A DNA stretch of 6,835 bases from Bifidobacteriaceae bacterium. GTDB taxonomy: Bacteria > Actinomycetota > Actinomycetes > Actinomycetales > WQXJ01. The DNA is taken from NCBI GenBank assembly GCA_031268115.1, contig JAIRXV010000223.1:1-6835 (forward strand), in the 5' to 3' direction. This document shows positions 1 to 6,834 of this stretch, one piece after another. The notes beneath the pieces were generated by a model. The model saw only the letters and a program-made list of their open reading frames with translations, had not been told where the DNA came from and searched no databases. How positions within the stretch are numbered: the first letter of the stretch is position 1; every line of letters begins with the position of its first letter. A program made the translations under genes and the position numbers.

Positions 1-811
1 GCAGTACATACGCGCGTCCGTCCGCCGCCGCCAACACCTTGGCACACCGCACCAATGCCAGTGCTCCCCGCACTGAGGCGCCTACAAGGGTTCCGCGCCG
101 CGTCGCCTCGCATAGCCGCAAGACATAGTCGAGCACGTCACGGCGCACTCGGGTCTGTTCCGCGATGGCCGCCAACTGCAACACTCGCGCGGTGGAGGTG
201 ACTGGGGCGAGGGCGACGGTCCTGTCGTGGACATGGGCTTCGCCGACGATCCTCATTGCGGCCTCGCGGTCCGGATATCCAAGGGCCGTCTTGATCAGGA
301 ACCGATCAAGCTGGGCTTCGGGAAGATCGTACGTTCCAGCCTGCTCCACGGGATTCTGGGTGGCGATGACCATGAACGGCTGGGGAACATCGCGGGCCAG
401 CCGATCAACGGTCACCCGGCCCTCTTCCATCACCTCCAGTAACGCGGACTGCGTCTTTGGGGAGGCTCGGTTAATCTCGTCCGCCAACAGGATCGAGCAG
501 AATACCGGCCCTTCGCGGAACGAGAACGCGCCGGTAGCTTGGTCCAGGACCATGACTCCGGTCACATCGGAGGGCAGAAGATCGGGAGTGAACTGGATGC
601 GCCCGTGGTCCCCCTCGATCGTTCTGGCGATCGCCCGAGCCAGAGAGGTCTTGCCGGTTCCGGGGTTGTCCTCCAACAGTACGTGTCCTCGCGCGAACAA
701 GGCGGTGAGCGTCAGGGCTATGGCGTAGTCTTTGCCGACTATGGCCTGACCTATGTTGCTTGCGATGGCGTGGAATTCACGGGCAAAGGTTTCGGGGGCG
801 TAGATGCTCAT
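1..811 (-). CDS. MoxR-family AAA+ ATPase, C-terminus cut by window edge
   Basis: Reading the minus strand from ATG at 811-809 gives 270 residues, beginning MSIYAPETFAREF. It is an AAA+ ATPase of the MoxR type, a family thought to act as cytoplasmic ATP-driven chaperones that help assemble or activate partner proteins, often with a VWA/DUF58 protein encoded next door. Visible motifs are Walker A EDNPGTGKTS (47-56), Walker B with the MoxR signature LLADEINRASPKTQSALLEVMEE (split here as LLADEINRAS at 108-117 and PKTQSALLEVMEE at 118-130), sensor 1 ATQNPVEQ (150-157), LPEAQLDRF (163-171) and sensor 2 GASVRGALAL (244-253). Family members are usually about 320-350 residues, so roughly 50-80 C-terminal residues, mostly the helical lid, lie beyond base 1. 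The start shares four bases with the upstream stop, so co-translation is likely. No residue needed for ATP hydrolysis is missing in the visible part. Confidence 0.96.
   Translation of the reverse strand, partial: MSIYAPETFAREFHAIASNIGQAIVGKDYAIALTLTALFARGHVLLEDNPGTGKTSLARAIARTIEGDHGRIQFTPDLLPSDVTGVMVLDQATGAFSFREGPVFCSILLADEINRASPKTQSALLEVMEEGRVTVDRLARDVPQPFMVIATQNPVEQAGTYDLPEAQLDRFLIKTALGYPDREAAMRIVGEAHVHDRTVALAPVTSTARVLQLAAIAEQTRVRRDVLDYVLRLCEATRRGTLVGASVRGALALVRCAKVLAAADGRAYVL
808..811 (-). promoter_or_regulatory. ATGA stop/start overlap joining the giant gene to the MoxR gene
   Basis: On the minus strand the four bases ATGA contain the ATG of the MoxR gene (811-809) and the TGA stop of the giant gene (810-808). 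The sequence just upstream (CACCGGAACGGCACCCT) has only a weak purine stretch, GGAA, and no strong Shine-Dalgarno. MoxR synthesis is therefore likely to depend on ribosomes that finish the giant gene and reinitiate. The overlap is seen directly; the coupling is inferred. Confidence 0.85.
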
Positions 812-3800
812 AGGGTGCCGTTCCGGTGGATGGATGCGACGAATCGAACGACCGCGGTGGCGAGGTTCGAGGCGAGTGCCAGTGGGAGATAGTCGGTCAA
901 AGGCCCATCTGCCGCCTGCGTGTCCCCGCCTTCGGGTGGTTCCGGCGGGTCCGGCGAAGGGGGCTCACCTGGTTCGGAGGGTGTGGGCGTGGGTTCGCTC
1001 GGGGGAGGCTCGGATTCCGAAGGGGTTGCACTTGGGGTGCCCGGTTGAGTCGGGGCTGGGGGTGCCAGGTCGAATTCAAGGAAGGGACCAAACCCTAGCC
1101 CGGCGTTGCCTGCGATTCGCAACTTGGTCGCTCCAGCCAACTTCGGGAGCGTTGGCAGCCCGTCTATCTGACCGATGATTTCATCGTCCGACCATTCGCC
1201 CCTTATAAGCGCCTGGAATTCGAATTCGATTGTGCTCGGCGCATCAATTCTGCCGTGACGTGTTAACGCCAGCCCCGGCAGGACTAAGCTGTCGTTGTTC
1301 CAGACGATCTCTTGCTGGTTCACGTCTGGCGTGTCTGGCAGTGTTTCAATGGGGATTGCGCCGGATCCGGTGTGGGCGCATATTGGCTCGGCAGTCGCGG
1401 CATATTGGGAGATCTTAGCTGTGTCTAGGCAGGTTTCCACAGTGATTGTGTAATTCCCGGCAGTGAGGTCCGTGAACGTGGTTGGTGGATTGGCCGCTTT
1501 GGTGAGTGTCGTTGTGCCACCAGCGAGTTGGATGCTGCCGATTGCTTGTTGGTTGTCTTGAGGGTTTTCCCAGGTTGCCGTGATCCTGCCCTTTCCCCAA
1601 GCGGGTAGCGTGCTGTTGGGTTGGATAGCGAGGTTGGCCGGGCTGGGTGGCGGGGCCCACATGGTGGCAGCGACCTGTTCGGACCAGACTAGTTTGCCGG
1701 TCTTGTTGCGAGATGCCACAGAGAATGTGTACGTGGTTCCCGCTTGGGCGTCCGCCAGTGTGGCTTGCGATCGCTTTACCCATTCGGTTGCGGGTTGGTT
1801 CGGCGTGGTTGGAGTCGATACCCACAGTTGGGTTCGGGGTTGGTCGCCGTTGGGGTCTCCCACGGTCCAGCGGATGAGAAACTCCCCGGGTTTGGTCTTG
1901 ACGACTTGATCTATGGTGGCCGGGGATGGTGGGCCGGCCGGTATGCCGTGCACGGGAGCGCTGGGAGGCCCGGTTTGTTTGGAACCGTTGCGCGCAGTGA
2001 CCGTTACGGCGTACTGCGTACCGTTTTGCAGACCAGAAAAGGTGTGGGCGGTCCCGGACACGTCCTGTGCGCTCGATTGAGATCCGCCGGTCAGAGCCAC
2101 GCGGTAGCCGGTGATTGACGACCCAGCAGACACTGGAGCGGTCCAATGGACTTCAAGCGCCCGGTCCAACTCGACAACCGTAATCGCGGCGGCGGGAACT
2201 TGGGCTGGGGGTACGTCTACCAAGACTGTCATCGACGGCGGGGATGGGTCGGACGATCCGATCGCGTTGATGGCCGCGACCTGGAACGAGTAGCGTTCGC
2301 CTAGCAGCAGGTATTCGATCGCACAAGGTGAGGACGGACATTCCTGGAAGCCGCCATCGGCCCAAGTGACGTCGTATTCCGTGATGGGCGAACCGTTGGC
2401 GGACGGGGTTTGCCACGAAAGGCTGACTTCCCCTTGTGCTCCCACCGTGGCCAGCGGCGCGGAGGGTCGGGACGGTGCGGCCACCATCGTGATCTTGAAG
2501 GTGTTGGACACCGCCCGTCCGGGCTCGTGCAGGGAATCGTTCGCGGTGTAGGAGACTGCGGCGGTACCGACGAACCCAGCTTGCGGTTTCACGGTCAGAG
2601 TGGAGCCGGCGTCCCTAGTGAGCGTGGCGGCGTTGGGGGGATTGATAGAAACGCCGACAACCTCCAGGGGGCCGATGTCGCTCGCCGGGTTGATCGCACC
2701 GGTCAACAAGTCAATGCGGACGGGCTCCCAGTTCTCGGTGGTTACTTCCCCAATGAACGGCAGGGTGGCAAGTGCGCGTTGGGAGGCGACAACTTCGACT
2801 TCCACCACCCCGTGGGCCAACGGAGATGAACCGTAGCTGAGAGTCAAGGGTATTTGCCGGGTGGTCCCGATTTGTGCCTGGGGCCGCGCCGCCACCGATA
2901 GCCGTGTCCCAGACAGGGTCACGGCGAGGTCCTGGGGCGGTTCCGCGCTCAGACGGAATACCAACGCGTTGGGGTTGGCCGTTCCAGGGATGTCGGTGAA
3001 TTCGGCCAGGTCCACGGTGCGTGTTTCCCCGGCGCGGGCGACTTCGAGGTTGGGGCCAGTGAACTGGGGTGGGGATTGCTCGCTGTCGAGGATGGTGATT
3101 AGCAAGGTCAGGACCGCGTATCGCGTGGTAGTTGCCTCAAGATCCGCGCTGTCGGCCACTCCGAACGTGATCGAGGCGGGGCCGGAATAGCCGTCGCGGG
3201 CGTTGAACCTCAACGTGTAGGGATCGCTCAACAGCGACCCTGCCCCGGCCTGAGTGGCCCATATCTTGGTCTGGTCGGGGACTTGGGCTTGTTTACCGGT
3301 TCCAACCATGACGTATTGGCGCAGCGGAAGTTCGATGCTGGTGCCGGCTTGGACCACGATCTCGCTTTCGCCTGGGCGGAGCATCGGCGGGAACGTTCCT
3401 AGGGCGGGCACCGAAATGAACGCATAAGCGGAGACGCTTTGGGCCAACGGGTTGGTGTTGGTCAGCTTGTAGGCCACCAGTGTGGGTTGGCGTTGAAGGA
3501 AGACCGTGATCGTGCCATCGGGGGCTACGCTCGCCAACTGTTGAGAAGACGGGGGCAGCGACACCACCAGGTCGGAAAGCGGACCCGAAGGGTTTTCCGC
3601 GACGGAAAGGACATCTTGTTCAACCGAGGTCCTCTCTATGGTATCGCGCGGATGGACGATGACGTCCCTTGCTTTGGGCGCCAGAATGGGCGCGTTCGGG
3701 TCTACCGCGACTGTCAGCACGGCCGAATCGGATCCGCCGCGCATGTTACATGCGGTATAGGAGATTCGAAGAGTTGTCGCGTAAGATGGGGTGGTCAACG

Positions 3801-6800
3801 TGAGTCTGCGTTCTTCGAGCGCCACCTGCACGGCGGGGTCCGAGCTGAGCGGCACCCCACACAATTCCAACTGCCCGCCTGCCATATCGACATCGTTGGC
3901 AAGGACCCGCATCTCCAAACGTTCCGAAGTGCGGGTCATGGTGCTGTCATCGCGCGCCACCACTTGGGTTTGGATTGGGGGAGCCGCAGCGATACCCACG
4001 GTCACGGTGGCGGTCGAGCGAAGCCCTGCCCAGTCCTCCACCGCGTAATCGAACGTATCGTTGCCAACCTGACCCTCGAACGCCTCATACACCAGGTAGT
4101 CGGGACCGACCTCAGCGATCCGGCCTTTGGCCGGGGCTGTGTCGAGTCCTTGCAGACGAACCCCGTCCCCGTCTACGTCTATACCGGTCAACGGCACGGT
4201 AATGTGTACCGGGGTGCCCGCGAAGGTTCGTGCTTCCAGATCGCGTGGCGTCGGGTGGGGTTTGGATGGCCCAGCTGAGACGTGAACCCGGATAGTCAAG
4301 CGGGCGTCCGCGGTGTTGCCGTCCGGATCGAGAACCCGGAAAGGAGTCTCGATGGTGACTGGAGTATCCGGTGCTTGATAGCGCAACAGATCCCCGGAAG
4401 CGAACAGCAGCCCCTGACCCTCGCTCAGCGGTCGGGTCAAAGACGGATCGAGGTCCAATTCGTCGCCATCTGGGTCTTCGCAATAGTCCATCACCGGTAT
4501 TGTCACCACCCCGCCAGTGCGAACCGTCACTTGAATATTGCGGGCCACCGGCGGCTGCCCTGCCGTAGGGGGATCCACAACCGTCAACACCGTGCCGGTA
4601 GTCTCCATTCCCTCGGTGGCCAGGGTGTACGTCAAAGCGATTGGCCTATCGGAGGGCCTCGTTGGCGTGATCTCAAGAAACTGATGCTCGATGACGGCCA
4701 CCTTCAGGCCGGCATCGGCGGGTGTGTCCACCTCTGACAGCACCTTCACGGCCCCCGCGGGCCCCAAATCGTTGGCAAGTGGATCGACAAAGCCACGCCC
4801 ATCTATCCGGGCGTGGGCCACATCGACTACAGCGACCGGTGCCACCGGGTCCTGCGGGTGAACCAACACATCGATCCGGGCCGTGGCCTCAGTTTGGCGA
4901 GACCCCGAACGCAGAACGTAGGCGACGAAGTATGTCTTCGGCACCGAAGCAGTGAACGTGAATAGGCCTCGTTCCTCGTCCACATCGGTTGTCGCGCCCG
5001 CCACTGTCTCCAAGCCCGCCAGAACCACCGGTTCGACGTGGCCGGAACGCACCGGTCCCACCGCGTCCACCGAGATGGTCTGGTCTGTATACGCAGTCGC
5101 CTTTATCGGATCGGTGGCAGGGGCAAGCGACCGGGCCGGGCGCACATCGACCGCGAAATCGCCAGTACCCTCAGCGATGCCGTCGCTGGCGACCAGTGCG
5201 AGGTTGACAACTCCGATGTTGATGGCGGCGGTCAGAGTAATCGTCCCATTGGGCTGCAACGTGAACTGAAGTCCAGAATCGGTTGTCGCGCCAATCAAAC
5301 GCATCGGATCGCCATCGGGGTCGCGGAAGCCCGCCAACCCATCCACTTGAACGGTAGCGCCCTGCTCAACGGTCACAGACCCTCTCCGAACCGCTTCGGG
5401 AGCACCGTTGGACGAATCCCCGTGGACATCCACGCTGACTCGACCGGAGACCGGGACGGAGTCTTTGCGGCCATCGCTGACGGTGTAGTCGAATACCGCG
5501 ATACCCTCGCGGTCGGCAGTAAACTGCACGGCCCGGGCGTCGTAGACAATATCGATCTGCCCAAAGTCTGCGCCCGCCCAAGAGACGCCGACGATGCTCA
5601 ACGCCCCGCACTGTGCCGCGGAATCGTTGTCCAACACCGTCAGAATCACACCTTGACCTGGCCTGGCGCCATAGGAATCGTCGCGCGCCTGGGGTACGCC
5701 GACCGTGGAAGCGCAATGCACGGAACGGTCGGAGGATGGACTCTCTTCGCTTTGCGACAGATCCGCCTGTTCTTCGGGCTGGATTTCCTCCCAGTTCGGG
5801 CGATGCGCCTGAGTGTCTTTCAACGGCATCCACACCCGCCCGTCCTCGACATCGTTCAGGACCACAACCGAGCGATTGACGCGCAACACCAATTTGGACC
5901 TCTGCGTCAGATCCTCCAAGGAGATCGTCTGAGGAGCGCGCCCGTCGCATCGAAGCAAATAGTTGGCGCCTCCGGACGCCCAGGCGCTGTGGGCACAGCC
6001 GTCTACTACGGCTGGCGCCACGGGGGTGCCCACTCCTCCAGTCGCATGGACCTCGACGTTGCCGTCGCTCAAATCCACCTCCAACAGAGCCAAACGCGAG
6101 GCAACCCGGACCGTTGAGGACGCTGCGCCCGGGCTCTGCAACGCCAATCCCGCCCCGTATGCGGTCAAGTCGGCCAGGCCCCCAGGCCATGCGACCACAC
6201 CGGAAGCCAACACCACGGGAACAGATCCGACGGCGGTGATCGCTTCGACCCGTGAGTCGCCGGGCAGCTCCAATCCGGCTACCTCGACGCTCTTACCCCC
6301 CTCGGCCCCGGCCTCGACGCGCACCAGACGCGATCCCCGCCCATCGACCGCCCACACGGTCCCGTCTACGCCCACCGCCGCCACCAACCCGCTTGCCTCC
6401 AAATCGGGTTTGTCCGCGTCGGTCCGCAACAGAGCAAGGCCAGTCGAATCGCGAACCCAACCGACTCCACTCTTAGAATCGACCACCACCGCCGTGCCGG
6501 CGTTTGTCGCGGCCGTGAATTCGGGCCCAACGCGGATGGGCCGGCCCGCCTGGACCAGAGCCGGGTCTACAACACGAATGTCGGCTGAAGTGGTGACAGC
6601 GATATCAGAACCGGACTGAACGATGTCGAAGGTACGATCATCCGACTTCAGACCGCCGGTCAATTCGCCGATACCCTGGTTGTACCGTCCGATCCGCAAC
6701 GCGGAAGCATTCGTTACCCAGACCGAACCGTCGTTAAGATCTAGCCGGTCAACCGGATAGCCACGTTGGGCGACAATTACCGCGCCTACCAAGACTAAGA

Positions 6801-6834
6801 CCAGGAGCCAGGCCACGCGCGACACCCACGACAA
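808..6834 (-). CDS. Giant membrane-anchored surface protein with propeller-like head, Ig-like repeats and Fn3 domains (5' end possibly outside window)
   Basis: The frame encodes about 2008 residues. Residues 8-23 form a hydrophobic membrane anchor with Arg6 before it, fitting an N-in, C-out topology. Residues 28-340 look like a beta-propeller with recurring GxVW-type strands. Residues 341-372 are an acidic Ser/Glu/Gln linker. Residues 382-1452 hold about eleven Ig-like/cadherin-like modules of 90-100 residues, marked by ARDDSY, VLDNDS, VLANDV and DPDGD motifs. Residues 1453-1828 hold four Fn3 or Fn3-like modules. A further beta-rich region (1830-1924), a Pro-rich linker (1925-1972) and a hydrophobic tail (1979-2000) follow. 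The first visible start is TTG, with GTG at codons 4 and 7; no ribosome binding site is visible, so the true start may lie upstream. The stop overlaps the moxR-type start. Such giants are known upstream of MoxR in Actinobacteria. A role in adhesion, sensing or wall organisation is inferred. The domain class is secure; the function is not. Confidence 0.93.
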   Translation of the reverse strand: MSWVSRVAWLLVLVLVGAVIVAQRGYPVDRLDLNDGSVWVTNASALRIGRYNQGIGELTGGLKSDDRTFDIVQSGSDIAVTTSADIRVVDPALVQAGRPIRVGPEFTAATNAGTAVVVDSKSGVGWVRDSTGLALLRTDADKPDLEASGLVAAVGVDGTVWAVDGRGSRLVRVEAGAEGGKSVEVAGLELPGDSRVEAITAVGSVPVVLASGVVAWPGGLADLTAYGAGLALQSPGAASSTVRVASRLALLEVDLSDGNVEVHATGGVGTPVAPAVVDGCAHSAWASGGANYLLRCDGRAPQTISLEDLTQRSKLVLRVNRSVVVLNDVEDGRVWMPLKDTQAHRPNWEEIQPEEQADLSQSEESPSSDRSVHCASTVGVPQARDDSYGARPGQGVILTVLDNDSAAQCGALSIVGVSWAGADFGQIDIVYDARAVQFTADREGIAVFDYTVSDGRKDSVPVSGRVSVDVHGDSSNGAPEAVRRGSVTVEQGATVQVDGLAGFRDPDGDPMRLIGATTDSGLQFTLQPNGTITLTAAINIGVVNLALVASDGIAEGTGDFAVDVRPARSLAPATDPIKATAYTDQTISVDAVGPVRSGHVEPVVLAGLETVAGATTDVDEERGLFTFTASVPKTYFVAYVLRSGSRQTEATARIDVLVHPQDPVAPVAVVDVAHARIDGRGFVDPLANDLGPAGAVKVLSEVDTPADAGLKVAVIEHQFLEITPTRPSDRPIALTYTLATEGMETTGTVLTVVDPPTAGQPPVARNIQVTVRTGGVVTIPVMDYCEDPDGDELDLDPSLTRPLSEGQGLLFASGDLLRYQAPDTPVTIETPFRVLDPDGNTADARLTIRVHVSAGPSKPHPTPRDLEARTFAGTPVHITVPLTGIDVDGDGVRLQGLDTAPAKGRIAEVGPDYLVYEAFEGQVGNDTFDYAVEDWAGLRSTATVTVGIAAAPPIQTQVVARDDSTMTRTSERLEMRVLANDVDMAGGQLELCGVPLSSDPAVQVALEERRLTLTTPSYATTLRISYTACNMRGGSDSAVLTVAVDPNAPILAPKARDVIVHPRDTIERTSVEQDVLSVAENPSGPLSDLVVSLPPSSQQLASVAPDGTITVFLQRQPTLVAYKLTNTNPLAQSVSAYAFISVPALGTFPPMLRPGESEIVVQAGTSIELPLRQYVMVGTGKQAQVPDQTKIWATQAGAGSLLSDPYTLRFNARDGYSGPASITFGVADSADLEATTTRYAVLTLLITILDSEQSPPQFTGPNLEVARAGETRTVDLAEFTDIPGTANPNALVFRLSAEPPQDLAVTLSGTRLSVAARPQAQIGTTRQIPLTLSYGSSPLAHGVVEVEVVASQRALATLPFIGEVTTENWEPVRIDLLTGAINPASDIGPLEVVGVSINPPNAATLTRDAGSTLTVKPQAGFVGTAAVSYTANDSLHEPGRAVSNTFKITMVAAPSRPSAPLATVGAQGEVSLSWQTPSANGSPITEYDVTWADGGFQECPSSPCAIEYLLLGERYSFQVAAINAIGSSDPSPPSMTVLVDVPPAQVPAAAITVVELDRALEVHWTAPVSAGSSITGYRVALTGGSQSSAQDVSGTAHTFSGLQNGTQYAVTVTARNGSKQTGPPSAPVHGIPAGPPSPATIDQVVKTKPGEFLIRWTVGDPNGDQPRTQLWVSTPTTPNQPATEWVKRSQATLADAQAGTTYTFSVASRNKTGKLVWSEQVAATMWAPPPSPANLAIQPNSTLPAWGKGRITATWENPQDNQQAIGSIQLAGGTTTLTKAANPPTTFTDLTAGNYTITVETCLDTAKISQYAATAEPICAHTGSGAIPIETLPDTPDVNQQEIVWNNDSLVLPGLALTRHGRIDAPSTIEFEFQALIRGEWSDDEIIGQIDGLPTLPKLAGATKLRIAGNAGLGFGPFLEFDLAPPAPTQPGTPSATPSESEPPPSEPTPTPSEPGEPPSPDPPEPPEGGDTQAADGPLTDYLPLALASNLATAVVRFVASIHRNGTL
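835..900 (-). other. Hydrophobic C-terminal tail of the giant protein
   Basis: Residues 1979-2000 (LTDYLPLALASNLATAVVRFVA) are mostly apolar and are followed by SIHRNGTL and the stop. The segment contains Asn and Arg, so it could be a marginal second membrane segment or an amphipathic helix. Its place directly after a Pro-rich linker resembles a membrane or wall anchor, but no known sorting signal is present. Confidence 0.5.
919..1062 (-). other. Pro/Ser/Glu/Thr-rich linker of the giant protein
   Basis: Residues 1925-1972 are mostly Pro, Ser, Glu and Thr, with repeated PSE, SEP and PEPP units ending in EGGDTQ. This is low-complexity and probably extended and disordered. Such segments often cross the peptidoglycan layer in Gram-positive surface proteins. 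No LPXTG sortase motif follows. Confidence 0.8.
1063..1347 (-). other. Beta-rich region of unknown family near the C-terminus of the giant protein
   Basis: Residues 1830-1924 follow the last Fn3-like module. They contain VWNNDSLVLPGLALTRHG and FEFQALIRGEWSDDEIIGQ, then LRIAGNAGLGFGPFLEFDL just before the Pro-rich linker. The alternating hydrophobic pattern suggests a small beta sandwich, possibly a diverged Fn3 or Ig fold, but I do not recognise a family. Confidence 0.45.
1351..2478 (-). repeat. Block of four fibronectin type III or Fn3-like modules in the giant protein
   Basis: Three modules are good Fn3 candidates: residues 1453-1542 (core W at SLSWQTP, ITEYDVTW, YSFQVAAINAIGSSDPS), 1543-1632 (EVHWTAPVSAGSSITGYRV, TQYAVTVTARNG) and 1634-1728 (FLIRWTVGDPNGD, TTYTFSVASRNKTG). 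A fourth, 1729-1828, keeps the core W (ITATWENP) and a final strand (GNYTITVETC) but is weaker. Fn3 modules in bacterial surface proteins usually serve as spacers or binding modules. The first and fourth carry cysteine pairs (1499/1504 and 1802/1819). Confidence 0.82.
2479..5691 (-). repeat. Array of about eleven bacterial Ig-like/cadherin-like modules in the giant protein
   Basis: Residues 382-1452 split into modules starting near residues 382, 477, 570, 664, 760, 860, 956, 1052, 1150, 1254 and 1353. The clearest ones open with a PxARDDS-like edge and a VLxND or DPDGD turn and end with a strand such as FDYTVSDG (448-455) or FDYAVEDWAG (928-937) followed by a TVTV-type strand, as in Big_9/cadherin-like families. 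The modules at 570, 1052, 1150, 1254 and 1353 are more degenerate and their borders are approximate. Repeats are divergent in protein sequence and show no obvious DNA-level identity, so this is an old array. The likely role is a long stalk. Confidence 0.8.
5815..6753 (-). other. Beta-propeller-like head region of the giant protein
   Basis: Residues 28-340 are rich in Val, Gly, Asp and Ala, with repeated short beta strands and turns: DGSVWVTN (35-42), SGVGWVRD (122-129), DGTVWAVDGRG (157-167), SGVVAW (211-216), HSAWASGG (282-289) and DGRVWMP (331-337). Spacing of several of these marks near 40 residues would suit about seven blades. Two cysteines (280 and 296) lie near its end and could form a disulfide. 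The fold is inferred from pattern only; what it binds is unknown. Confidence 0.6.
6766..6813 (-). other. N-terminal membrane anchor of the giant protein
   Basis: Residues 8-23 (AWLLVLVLVGAVIVAQ) form an uninterrupted hydrophobic stretch, followed by RGYPVDRLDLNDG. There is no lipobox cysteine and no clear AxA cleavage site, so an uncleaved signal anchor is more likely than a cleaved signal peptide. Few N-terminal residues precede it, which suggests that the real start, with more positive charge, lies just outside the window. Confidence 0.8.

Noticed and set aside
165..728. A 187-codon open frame on the + strand
   Set aside because: It is the complement of the MoxR ATPase, whose Walker A, Walker B, sensor 1 and sensor 2 motifs are all in the minus-strand frame.
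919..1062. Low-complexity G-rich + strand (C-rich coding strand) as a possible short tandem DNA repeat or CRISPR-like array
   Set aside because: The units are irregular and explained by Pro/Ser/Glu codons in the linker. There is no constant repeat-spacer spacing.
835..1062. Possible LPXTG-type sortase anchor at the C-terminus of the giant protein
   Set aside because: The sequence near the tail is DYLPLALAS and lacks the Thr-Gly of LPXTG. There is also no strongly basic end after the hydrophobic stretch, only HR.
1415..2146. A 243-codon minus-strand frame inside the Fn3 region
   Set aside because: It is an alternate frame of the same strand, rich in Arg, His and Pro with no domain. The main frame shows Fn3 core residues across the same bases.
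3439..4278. A 279-codon open frame on the + strand
   Set aside because: It is antisense to Ig-like modules that are themselves convincing. No family motif or ribosome binding site supports it.
5038..6117. A 359-codon open frame on the + strand opposite the head and early stalk
   Set aside because: It lies wholly antisense to the giant gene, shows no recognisable domain and has an Arg/His-rich shadow composition. The opposite frame has clear domains. Long antisense frames are common in GC-rich coding DNA.
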